Source: Actinomycetota bacterium
Lineage (GTDB): Bacteria > Actinomycetota > Thermoleophilia > Solirubrobacterales > 70-9
DNA length: 14,273 bases
Direction: 5' to 3'
Assembly: GCA_018268695.1 (NCBI GenBank)
Contig: JAFDWD010000848.1
Span: 1 to 14,273 of the forward strand
A model generated the notes under the pieces. The model did no database searches. It saw only the letters and a list, made by a program, of their open reading frames with translations, and was not told where the DNA came from. The translations under genes were made by a program, and so were the position numbers. Numbering within the stretch: position 1 is the first letter of the stretch; each line of letters begins with the position of its first letter. Below are positions 1-6,522 of the stretch, piece by piece.

Positions 1-290
1 GTCGCCACGTCAGTGCCGAAGCCGGTCTCGACGAAGTTGATCGCCGCCAGGACGGAGGGGCCGTGGGCGCCGAGGTGGTAGCGCTCCGCCGCCCCCATAT
101 ATATGGACACGAGGCGCCGGGGCACCTGGGCGCCGAGGCCGCCGACCGGTTCGACACCGGCGCAGCCCGAGCTGCCGCCCAGCATCACCGCGAAGCCGAG
201 CAGGGCGCCGACCAGGATCGCCAGGGCGGCGAGCGGCAAGCCGAGCAGGAGCTTCGGCGAGCGCGGGGCAGGGATGCCTGCGGCCTCCAT
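1..290 (-). CDS. Lytic transglycosylase (SLT-type), conjugation-associated, 3' end outside window
   Basis: This frame is open from an ATG at 290 to the window edge, giving 96 residues without a stop. Residues 13-38 form a hydrophobic membrane anchor or signal. After it comes a start typical of SLT peptidoglycan lytic transglycosylases, YMGAAERYHLG followed by VLAAINFVETGFG, in which Glu88 is in the place of the catalytic glutamate of the family. The enzyme would cleave the glycan strands of peptidoglycan so that a secretion channel can cross the wall. It starts 9 bases after the stop of the lipoprotein gene at 300-791, preceded by a GAGG-containing stretch, so the two genes form one leftward operon. 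The assignment rests on the N-terminal part only; the remainder of the catalytic domain and any NlpC/P60 partner domain cannot be seen. Confidence 0.72.
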   Translation of the reverse strand, partial: MEAAGIPAPRSPKLLLGLPLAALAILVGALLGFAVMLGGSSGCAGVEPVGGLGAQVPRRLVSIYMGAAERYHLGAHGPSVLAAINFVETGFGTDVA

Positions 291-299
291 CCCGTCGCC

Positions 300-791
300 T
301 CAGTCCGGCGGGGAGATCGAGGTGACAAGCCAGCTCCCACCATGGGGGGAGACGGTGAAGCCAACCGAGAACGGCGGGAAGCGCCCGTCGCCGATCGAGG
401 CCGCGGCGACGACGCCGAGGTCGCCGCCCAGCCGGAGGCGCAGCCCGAGCAACCGCGGCCGTAGTCCACGCCGCGACCGGGGCACCCTCCCCGCCGCGTC
501 GGCGAGGGCCCGGCGGACCGCGGCACTCTCCTCGCGGATGCCCGGCGGTCGACGCCGGTAGGCATCCGCGGCGTAGACGCGGGCGAAGCGCCGCGCGAGA
601 CCCACGGCGCCCGCCAGGTCCGCCAGGACCGGGCCGCGCCTGCCGGTCAGGAGCGCGCGGGGATGGGATCGGGTCAGTCCGCCGGCGCCGCCGCAGCCGC
701 CGAGGACGAGCACCAGCGCCGAGACGGCGAGGGCGAGCCTGCCGAGGGATAGGCGAACGGGACGGGCGGGCTTCTCGGGGCGGGCGCGCAT
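300..791 (-). CDS. Small lipoprotein, NTF2-like/TcpC-like, conjugation-associated
   Basis: This gene encodes 163 residues. A lipoprotein signal peptide covers residues 14-33 with the lipobox LGGC (Cys33), so the mature protein should be lipid-anchored outside the membrane. The mature part has an alpha-rich first half (LARRFARVYAADAYRR) and ends in a beta-rich stretch closing with GGSWLVTSISPPD. This is the pattern of short NTF2-like accessory proteins found next to actinobacterial conjugation genes; the fold is inferred. I chose the ATG at 791 over an upstream in-frame ATG at 863 because it has a GGGGG ribosome-binding stretch and puts the signal peptide near the N-terminus. A two-box element at 802-829 lies 10 bases upstream. 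The overlapping minus-strand frame across 10-801 is arginine-rich and is a shadow. Confidence 0.66.
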   Translation of the reverse strand: MRARPEKPARPVRLSLGRLALAVSALVLVLGGCGGAGGLTRSHPRALLTGRRGPVLADLAGAVGLARRFARVYAADAYRRRPPGIREESAAVRRALADAAGRVPRSRRGLRPRLLGLRLRLGGDLGVVAAASIGDGRFPPFSVGFTVSPHGGSWLVTSISPPD

Positions 792-801
792 TCGCCCCCA
801 C

Positions 802-829
802 TGGCCAGCAAGCGAGGCCCGTGCACCGG
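802..829 (-). promoter_or_regulatory. Two-box element copy A (CCGGTGCA-N12-GCTGGCCA)
   Basis: Read on the minus strand, both eight-base boxes are identical to those at 864-891 and 11983-12010, and the 12-base spacer length is the same. It faces the leftward lipoprotein-transglycosylase operon and ends 10 bases before the ATG at 791. It could be a promoter for an alternative sigma factor, in which case the transcript would be nearly leaderless, or a binding site for a regulator. Confidence 0.6.
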
Positions 830-856
830 CCTGCGGCCGCCCGCGAAGAAATTTCC

Positions 857-904
857 TCGGCACCCGGTGCAGATGCCTCCCGCGCTGGCCAACAGGGGTG
901 CCGA
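857..904. repeat. 9-bp inverted repeat enclosing element copy B
   Basis: TCGGCACCC at 857-865 is the exact reverse complement of GGGTGCCGA at 896-904. The arms enclose 30 bases that hold most of the two-box element. It could form a stem in DNA or RNA. The arms are not preserved at the other two copies of the element, so it may be specific to this site or fortuitous. Confidence 0.4.
864..891 (+). promoter_or_regulatory. Two-box element copy B (CCGGTGCA-N12-GCTGGCCA)
   Basis: This copy faces right, towards the sigma-factor operon that starts at 1017. With copy A it forms a divergent pair separated by 34 bases. Identity with copy C extends to 12 bases (860-871) on the left box and 13 bases (880-892) on the right box, while the 8 bases between are unrelated. 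Conservation of boxes with a diverged spacer is what a protein-binding site or promoter looks like. If this is a promoter the leader would be about 115 bases. Confidence 0.62.
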
Positions 905-961
905 CGCGCGCCGAAGGGCCGAGAGCGAAGCCAGGAATCCTCTCTAGCGCCGCAAGAAGGT

Positions 962-991
962 TTGCAGCAATGGATGAAAATTAGGTATTTT
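962..991 (+). promoter_or_regulatory. Possible sigma70-type promoter for the sigma-factor operon
   Basis: TTGCAG (962-967), an 18-base spacer and TATTTT (986-991) lie in an AT-rich stretch that stands out in this GC-rich window. A transcript would begin near 998, about 20 bases before the ATG at 1017, and would carry the GGAGG at 1006-1010. It could act as a housekeeping promoter beside the two-box element at 864-891. Found by eye only. Confidence 0.4.
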
Positions 992-1016
992 CAAGACCCG
1001 GTCTCGGAGGATCGCG

Positions 1017-2426
1017 ATGTACAGACAAGCCGTAACTGAGGAGTTGGCGAGATCCCAGTTCGACGCTGCCCGGCTCGGCTTCCTGCAGTTGCTGCGACGC
1101 AAACGGATGTCGCCGCAGTTCATCGAACGCGAGGGCGAGGACCTCTTCGCCCAGGCCTGCTTCGAGTACAGCCGCCGGCTCGCCGAAGGCGAGGAGATCC
1201 GCAACCCGGTCGCCTGGATCGTCACCTGCGGCTGGCACCGCACGGTGGGCCTGCTGGAAACCCGGGACTGGCGCCCGCGCATGGTCTCCACCGAGCGGGT
1301 CGGCGAGCTCGGCGAGGACGAAGGGACGCCCGAGCAGGAGTTCCTCGCCGAGGACCGCTACCGCAAGGTGCGCGAGGCCGTGGAACGGTTGCCCGACCAT
1401 CAGCGCCGACTCCTCGCGCTCTCCTACTTCGAGGGGGAAAGCGTGCGGGAGGCGGCGCGCCGACTGGGCTGGACCGCGTCGAAGGCCCAGCGCGCCCATG
1501 AGACCGCCCGGCGTCGCCTGCTCAGACTGCTCGATGTCGAGTGGAGCGACGAGCTGGCGATCGAGGTCGGCCTCGCCGCCTTCCTCTCGGTCGGCGGCGG
1601 CGGGTGCGCGCGGCATCTACGGCTGATCGGCGGCATCGAAGGTGCCGTCGACGCCCTCTGCCATCCGACGGAGCTCGGACATCGCCTCGCCGAGCTGGTC
1701 AGCTCGCCGTTCTCCCACGGCGCCTCCCCCGGCCCGCCCGAGGCCGCGGGCGAACTCGGCGTCCGCGCCGTGACGAACCTCCAGCGCCATCCCGGCTCCC
1801 TCCTCGGCCGCGCCGGTAGGCGTCTGTCCGATCTGGGCGGGAGCTTCTTCACGAGCGGCGCGGCGCAGACCGGCGCCGCGGCGGCCGAGGGAGGCGGGCG
1901 GGCGATGGAAGTCTGCAAAGCGATCGCCGCCGCCTGCGTGATCGGCGGCGGTGCTGTGACCGGCGCCCTGATCGCCGGGGAAGCAGACCACGGGACCGCC
2001 CCGGCACGGGCGGCGCACCATCGCGTCGTGGCGATCAAGCCTCCTCCCCGCCAGGAGGGTCCCGCGGGAGGGGCCCTGACGGGAAGCCAGGCCTCCGTAC
2101 CGACCGCTCAGACGACGCCGGAAGCCTCGGAACCGTCGCCCGCGCCGGCGCCACACCCGGTCGAACGGCACCACGCGCCCGAAAGCCATAAGTCCGAACC
2201 GGAGGTGAAGAAGGCGAAGCCGCCCCCGGAACGACCCGAAGGGGAGTTCGAACCGTCGCCCGAAGCGGTGACGCCCGCAGCCGAACCTGAACCCGTCGTC
2301 GAAACCGGGACCGGCGTGACCGACGCGGCGAGGACGACGAGCTCGTCCTCGTCCTCCTCCTCCGGCGGGGGCGGCGCGAAGCCCAAGCCGGTCCCTGCCA
2401 ACTCACCCGAAGAGTTCGAACCATGA
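1017..2426 (+). CDS. ECF-like sigma70-family factor with C-terminal transmembrane segment and Pro/Glu-rich tail
   Basis: This gene encodes 469 residues, more than twice a normal ECF sigma factor. Residues about 40-95 match sigma region 2 (core-polymerase and -10 binding). Residues about 117-172 match sigma region 4, with the helix-turn-helix around EAARRLGWTASKAQRAHETA (145-164). After a roughly 120-residue linker comes a hydrophobic segment at about 299-320, then a disordered tail of about 150 residues rich in Pro, Glu and Ser, with nine serines in a row near the end. The topology predicts a sigma factor tethered to the membrane with its tail outside, so release (for example by proteolysis) may be needed for activity. 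The ATG at 1017 has GGAGG six bases upstream. No separate anti-sigma gene is visible. The stop overlaps the next start (ATGA), so translation is probably coupled to the surface-protein gene. Glutamate codons are mostly GAG in the sigma domains but mostly GAA in the tail. Confidence 0.8.
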   Translation: MYRQAVTEELARSQFDAARLGFLQLLRRKRMSPQFIEREGEDLFAQACFEYSRRLAEGEEIRNPVAWIVTCGWHRTVGLLETRDWRPRMVSTERVGELGEDEGTPEQEFLAEDRYRKVREAVERLPDHQRRLLALSYFEGESVREAARRLGWTASKAQRAHETARRRLLRLLDVEWSDELAIEVGLAAFLSVGGGGCARHLRLIGGIEGAVDALCHPTELGHRLAELVSSPFSHGASPGPPEAAGELGVRAVTNLQRHPGSLLGRAGRRLSDLGGSFFTSGAAQTGAAAAEGGGRAMEVCKAIAAACVIGGGAVTGALIAGEADHGTAPARAAHHRVVAIKPPPRQEGPAGGALTGSQASVPTAQTTPEASEPSPAPAPHPVERHHAPESHKSEPEVKKAKPPPERPEGEFEPSPEAVTPAAEPEPVVETGTGVTDAARTTSSSSSSSSGGGGAKPKPVPANSPEEFEP

Positions 2427-4674
2427 AGCCGAGGTATCCCAAGATGAGAACCATCCGATTCACCGGCGCGGCGATCGTGTCGATCGCCTTCGCCCTGACC
2501 ATCCTCGCCCTTGCACACCCCGGCCGTGCCTCGGCGGGCGAATTCACGATCGCCGACTGCGGCGCCGACGGCGGCGAATACGCGACGCCCGCCTTCGAAG
2601 AGTTCGCGACCCGGGGGATGCGCTGGCGACGCGCGTGCGATCCCCAGGGTCCGGGACTGCGCGGCCTGGTCACCGCGAACGTCTCCGGCAAGGGCCAGGT
2701 CGCCCAGGGCGCGCAGTCCGCGTTCGTCCTCGAAGCGCCTCCGGGCACGACGTTCTCGCGCTACCGCTGGTCGGGCACGATGCACCGGCGCGACTGTAGT
2801 TACGCCCTGCAGCTCTACGCGCTGACGCCGAACGAACAGGCCATCCCGATCAAAAACGTCAGGGCCGGTCACAACTGCCCGCGCCCCGACGAGGCACAGG
2901 CGAGCGGCTGGCCGCAACCACGCGGCTACAACGTGAAAGGGACGACGGCGGTCGTCCAGAGGGTGATCTGCAAGGGGGGCGAAGGCAGCAAGACCTGCTC
3001 GGCGCGAGGACTGAACTACGTCCAGACCTACACCGCCGAAGCGACCGTGGTCGACGAATCTCCACCTTCGGTCTCGATCCTCACGGACGACCCGCTGACG
3101 CGCGGTGAATGGGTCGCAGGAACCCAGGCCCTTCCGCTCGAAGCAGCCGACAACGTTGGGGTCAGATCGGTGCGGCCGTCATGGGGCGGGCGCGGTGAAT
3201 CGCGTGCGTGCGATTACTCGCAGAGGATCCCCTGCCCGAGCGGACCGGGACAGCTCGAAGTCAAAACCGAGCATCTGCCCGAAGGCACCCAGGAACTCCA
3301 CCTGACCGCCGAAGACGCTGCGGGTAACACGGCGGACTCCTCGCCGGTGACGGTCCACATCGACAACTCGCCTCCCGGTGCCGTGCCGCTCGCGGTCGCC
3401 GGTGGCGAAGCCTGGCGGAACCGCAACGGCTACGACCTCGCCTGGCAGAACCCGCCCGAACCCGACCGCGCCCCGATCGTCGCCGCGCACTGGAGGCTCT
3501 GCCGGGCCGGCGGGAGCGAATGCACCACCGGCGAAACCGCGGGCACCGCCGTGTCGGACCTCGACGGCATCGCCGTCCCCGCGCCCGGGGAATGGGAACT
3601 GCAGATGTGGAGGCAGGACGCGGCCGGCAATCAGCAGCCCGAAAACGCCTCGATCCCGGTCAAGCTCCGCTTCGACCCCGAACCGCCACAGCTCGGCTTC
3701 GAACCGATCTCGGCGGCCGATCCGACCCGGGTCTCGCTCAAGGCCACCGATCCCCTCTCCGGCGTCGCCGGAGGGGAAATCGCGCTCAGCAGGGTCGGCT
3801 CCGGCGTCTGGCAGACGCTTCCGACGACGCAGGAAGGCGAACACCTGACCACGCGGATCGACGACGCCTCGCTGCCGGCAGGCGAATACGAACTGCGCGG
3901 GACGGCCAGCGACCACGCCGGCAACCTCGCCAGCACCGCGCTGATGCTCGACGGCGAACCGATGAAGGTGATGCTGCCGTTGCGCACGCCCATGTCGTTG
4001 GGCGCCGGGATCCTCGAGACCCGGACGACGCACCACCACGGACGGCACGGCAAGAGCCGCAGCGTGACCGCGCTCGTCTCCCACTCGCAGTCCAAGTACG
4101 GCAAACAGGTACGGCTCGCGGGCCACCTGGTCGATGCCTCCGGCGGTCCGCTCGGCGGCGCCCAGGTGAACGTGTTCTCACTGCCGAAAGAAGGCGCCGA
4201 AGCGCAGATCGCGACTCTGACGACGGACCCCGAAGGAAACTTCGGTTACGAAGTCGAGGCCGACGCGTCCGAGGAACTGCGCTTCGCCTACGCCGGCGAC
4301 GCCACCCACCTGCCGGCCGAAGGGAGGGTCGCACTCGATGTCAGCGGCGCCTCGAGTCTCGAGGTCGACCACCGTCACGTGTTGAACGGCCGCTCGGTGA
4401 CCTTCAGCGGAAGGGTCCGCGGCCGACCTCTGCCGGCGACCGGGAAGCTGGTCGAGCTGCAGGTGCAACTCTCCGGGAAGTGGCAGACGTTCCGCAGCAC
4501 CCGCACCGAATCGGATGGGCCTGGCAGGTCTCCTACCGGTTCAAGCGGACCTGCGGCATCCAACACTTCCACTTCCGCCTCTGGCTGCCGGAGGAGGCGG
4601 GCTATCCGTTGACGGCGACGGCGAGCCGGCAGGTGACTGTGAAAGTGAGGGGGCGTCCATGCGTGACCGGCTAG
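2423..4674 (+). CDS. Exported multi-domain Ig-like surface protein, with a one-base frameshift near 4519
   Basis: The first frame runs from 2423 to 4612, but its last 30 residues become a low-quality Ser/Arg stretch. From 4519 the neighbouring frame continues a convincing domain (AWQVSYRFKRTCGIQHFHF onwards) to a TAG at 4672-4674. One extra G in the GGG run at 4517-4519 would join them into a protein of 750 residues. A signal peptide covers about residues 8-38, ending near ASAG. Next come an N-terminal beta domain (about 40-205, several cysteines), three Ig-like segments (about 211-316, 317-418 and 419-515; DAAGN/DHAGN motifs), a CnaB or carboxypeptidase-regulatory-like domain (about 560-645; TDPEGNFGYEV) and a last Ig-like domain (about 646-750). 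This is the build of cell-surface adhesive or structural proteins. The start at 2423 overlaps the sigma stop; an in-frame ATG at 2444, with GAGG nine bases upstream, is an alternative. The frameshift may be a sequencing error, a real mutation or recoding. Confidence 0.68.
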
Positions 4675-4702
4675 GAAGGACCCAGACCAAGGAGGACAGG
4701 AG

Positions 4703-5305
4703 ATGCTGAGAGCCCTGCGTGCCCGATTGAGCTACGCGAACGTGATGGCGACCGTCGCGGTCTTCATCGCGCTCGGCGGAACCTCTCTTGCGGCGCTCAA
4801 AATCACCGGCGGCGAGATCGCCCCCCGGACCATCACCGGCCGCAACCTTCGCTCGAACTCGATCGGTGGCCGCGTCGTCAACGAGAAGAGCCTCAAGCCC
4901 GTACCCCGCGCCCACAACGCGGCGCGGCTCGGTGGGCTGCCGGCCGAAGCCTTTCTGGTCGGCTGTCCGGAAGGGACGATCCCGGTCTCGGGTGCGTGCG
5001 TCGAAACCCAGGCTCATCCGCCGGCCCCGTATTCGACCGCGATCTTCACCTGCGAAGCAATCGAAAACCGGACGACCCCGGGGCGGCGCCTCCCCACCGA
5101 GGGAGAGCTGGTGACGGCGCTCTCGCACCAGGGAATCGAACTCGCGCCGGGCGGTGAGCTGACGAGCGAAGTACAGGCGTCAGCGGCATCCCCCGGCCAG
5201 ATCGAAGACCTCTATGTCGCGGACACCGTCGGCCACGTCGGCCTCACCCCAGACACCGCCGTCGGGGCGAAGGGCTACCGCTGCGTGGCGCCCCCACTCA
5301 ACTGA
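4703..5305 (+). CDS. Thermoleophilia-type exported protein with a lectin-like C-terminal motif
   Basis: This gene encodes 200 residues. Residues 9-33 carry YANVMATVAVFIALGG, the N-terminal export or anchor signature repeated in many secreted proteins of Solirubrobacter-like bacteria (from memory). The middle (about 34-100) is a linker with a short ITGRNLRSNSIGG motif. The C-terminal part contains CEAIENRTTPGRRLPTEGEL and closes with GYRCV. This RLPTxxEL to GYRC spacing recalls C-type-lectin/FGE-like folds, but the similarity is faint and no catalytic function is claimed. An excellent ribosome-binding site, AAGGAGG at 4689-4695, lies seven bases before the ATG and 28 bases after the surface-protein stop, so it belongs to the same operon. 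Nearly all Glu codons are GAA or mixed, like its neighbours. It is probably a cell-surface protein. Confidence 0.7.
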   Translation: MLRALRARLSYANVMATVAVFIALGGTSLAALKITGGEIAPRTITGRNLRSNSIGGRVVNEKSLKPVPRAHNAARLGGLPAEAFLVGCPEGTIPVSGACVETQAHPPAPYSTAIFTCEAIENRTTPGRRLPTEGELVTALSHQGIELAPGGELTSEVQASAASPGQIEDLYVADTVGHVGLTPDTAVGAKGYRCVAPPLN

Positions 5306-5344
5306 AGTGACCCAAGAACAGCACGACACGAAGGAGAACGGACG

Positions 5345-6217
5345 ATGGCACGCTCGATCGGTCATCTGATCTCGAAGCTCGACCACCACCACGGCCCACC
5401 AAGAAGACCCACGCGTGCCCTCGCGATCGTCGCGATCGTCGCCCTTCTCGCGACCGGCGTCGCGCCCGGCTGGGCGCTCGCCGCGCAGGCAGACAGCGAA
5501 GGCGAAGGTCAGGGCACCACTCCGCCCCGGTTGGGCAATCCCGAAATCGAACCGGGCGGCTCCGAAACCGTCCTCGAAGCCCTCCCCGGCTCTTCGGGCG
5601 GAGAAGAAGTCGAAGGAGACGAAGTGGTGCCGCCGGTCGAAACCGAACCGGCGATGGAAGCCCCGGCACCGGAAGCGGCGGCGACCGAAGAAGCGCCGAT
5701 CGAAACGGAGGTCGAAGTGCCCGCGCCGACCCCCGCGCCGATGCCGGCCCCCGCCTCGGCCACGCCCGAATACGTCCCGTCGCCGCCGGCTCCGACCTAT
5801 GAAACCGCGCCGCCTCCGCCGGCTCAGTCGGTCGAAAACGAAGCGATCGTCGCGCCGACGGGATCCGGGGAACCGTCCCACACGAGCACCGACGCCACCC
5901 AGCCGAAGGTCTCGCCCCCGATCGAAGAACCCGCGGCCCCGAGCCCGGTGCCGACGGAACCAGCGCCGACCGCGACCGCGGTCCTCGCCCCCGACCCCGG
6001 CGCGCGCGGGCCTGGCCGGATCCCGGCGGGACGCACCTCCTACACGGTGCATCCGGGCGACTGCCTCTGGTCGATCGCAGCGGCCCTCCTCCCTCCCGGT
6101 GCCGACGAAGCTCAGGTCGCCGCCGAGGTGGCCAGGCTGTGGCACCTGAACGCCGGGCGGATCGGTACCGGCGACCCGAACCTGATCCTGGTCGGCACCG
6201 TCCTGCGGCTCGCATAG
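5345..6217 (+). CDS. LysM-domain cell-wall-binding protein with long Pro/Glu linker
   Basis: This gene encodes 290 residues. A membrane segment or signal lies at about 25-47 (ALAIVAIVALLATGVAPGWA). A linker of about 180 residues follows, built from Pro, Glu, Ala and Thr, that probably spans the wall. The C-terminal 60 residues (231-290) form a LysM domain: YTVHPGDCLWSIA at the start and an NLILVGTVLRL ending, with an LPPGADEAQVAAEVARLWHLN insert typical of actinobacterial versions. LysM binds N-acetylglucosamine in peptidoglycan. AAGGAG at 5331-5336 lies eight bases before the ATG. Glutamate is written GAA about 28 times against about 2 GAG, which is striking in such GC-rich DNA. In the operon it follows the exported proteins and would hold or organise them at the wall; that role is inferred. 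Confidence 0.85.
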   Translation: MARSIGHLISKLDHHHGPPRRPTRALAIVAIVALLATGVAPGWALAAQADSEGEGQGTTPPRLGNPEIEPGGSETVLEALPGSSGGEEVEGDEVVPPVETEPAMEAPAPEAAATEEAPIETEVEVPAPTPAPMPAPASATPEYVPSPPAPTYETAPPPPAQSVENEAIVAPTGSGEPSHTSTDATQPKVSPPIEEPAAPSPVPTEPAPTATAVLAPDPGARGPGRIPAGRTSYTVHPGDCLWSIAAALLPPGADEAQVAAEVARLWHLNAGRIGTGDPNLILVGTVLRLA

Positions 6218-6258
6218 GTAGGCAAGGGTCGTGGGCGTGACCGGGTGAGGACGGCGCG

Positions 6259-6465
6259 GTGGCGAAAGGACGACAGGAGCCCGCCGGGCGTTTCGGGTCG
6301 GAGGCGGTCCCGATGCGCCTGGCGGGCGAGCGCACCGCCGCGCGGGAACGCGAGGACCGCCTCTCACTGGTGATCCGCCGACCCGGGCGCGGCGTCAGGA
6401 TCGCGCTGGCCCTCGGGGCGATCCTGATCGTGCTGGCGGTCGTGGTGGTGCTCGGCCGGGCCTGA
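6259..6465 (+). CDS. Small single-pass membrane protein
   Basis: This is a 68-residue frame starting at GTG 6259, with GAGG eight bases upstream. An in-frame ATG at 6313 with GGAGG (6300-6304) eight bases upstream would give 50 residues and is equally plausible. The N-terminus is charged (ERTAAREREDRLSLVIRR) and the last 20 residues form one hydrophobic helix (IALALGAILIVLAVVVVLG), so it would be tail-anchored with the charged part in the cytoplasm. No family was recognised. It lies 41 bases after the LysM gene and ends the operon. It could be a small regulator or an assembly factor; no function is claimed. Confidence 0.5.
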   Translation: MAKGRQEPAGRFGSEAVPMRLAGERTAAREREDRLSLVIRRPGRGVRIALALGAILIVLAVVVVLGRA

Positions 6466-6496
6466 AGGGGCGACGCACGCGGTCCCCGATGCCCGA

Positions 6497-6512
6497 GCCC
6501 GACCGATCGGGC
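6497..6512. terminator. Possible bidirectional hairpin between convergent operons
   Basis: GCCCGA (6497-6502), loop CCGA and TCGGGC (6507-6512) form a six-pair hairpin in the 57-base gap between the convergent small membrane protein gene and the protease gene. There is no T-tract on either strand, so it is only a weak terminator candidate. Confidence 0.25.
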
Positions 6513-6522
6513 GGGCGCCCCG

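Noticed and set aside
97..106. ATATATAT run as a promoter
   Set aside because: It lies inside the transglycosylase gene and encodes part of VSIYM on the minus strand; no -35 partner or gene start follows.
10..801. Long minus-strand frame of 263 residues
   Set aside because: Arginine- and proline-rich composition with no domain pattern; it overlaps the lipoprotein and transglycosylase frames, which have clear signal and catalytic motifs.
858..944. Resemblance to a cobalamin riboswitch (CCGGTG, CCCGC and a later AGCCAGGA stretch)
   Set aside because: The distance between the CCGGTG part and the B12-box-like part is too short, the intervening conserved blocks are missing, and the other two copies of the CCGGTGCA element lack any B12-box-like sequence.
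2339..2370. Serine-codon run as a tandem repeat of interest
   Set aside because: A short low-complexity run in a disordered tail; there is no repeat unit beyond Ser codons.
3520..4510. Separate plus-strand gene in the second frame of the surface-protein region
   Set aside because: Before 4519 this frame is arginine-rich and unlike a protein; only its last 51 residues are convincing, and these are the frameshifted end of the surface protein.
5180..6367. Minus-strand frame of 395 residues opposite the LysM gene
   Set aside because: Arg/Gly/Phe-rich shadow of the Pro/Glu-rich linker; it has no ribosome-binding site or domain.
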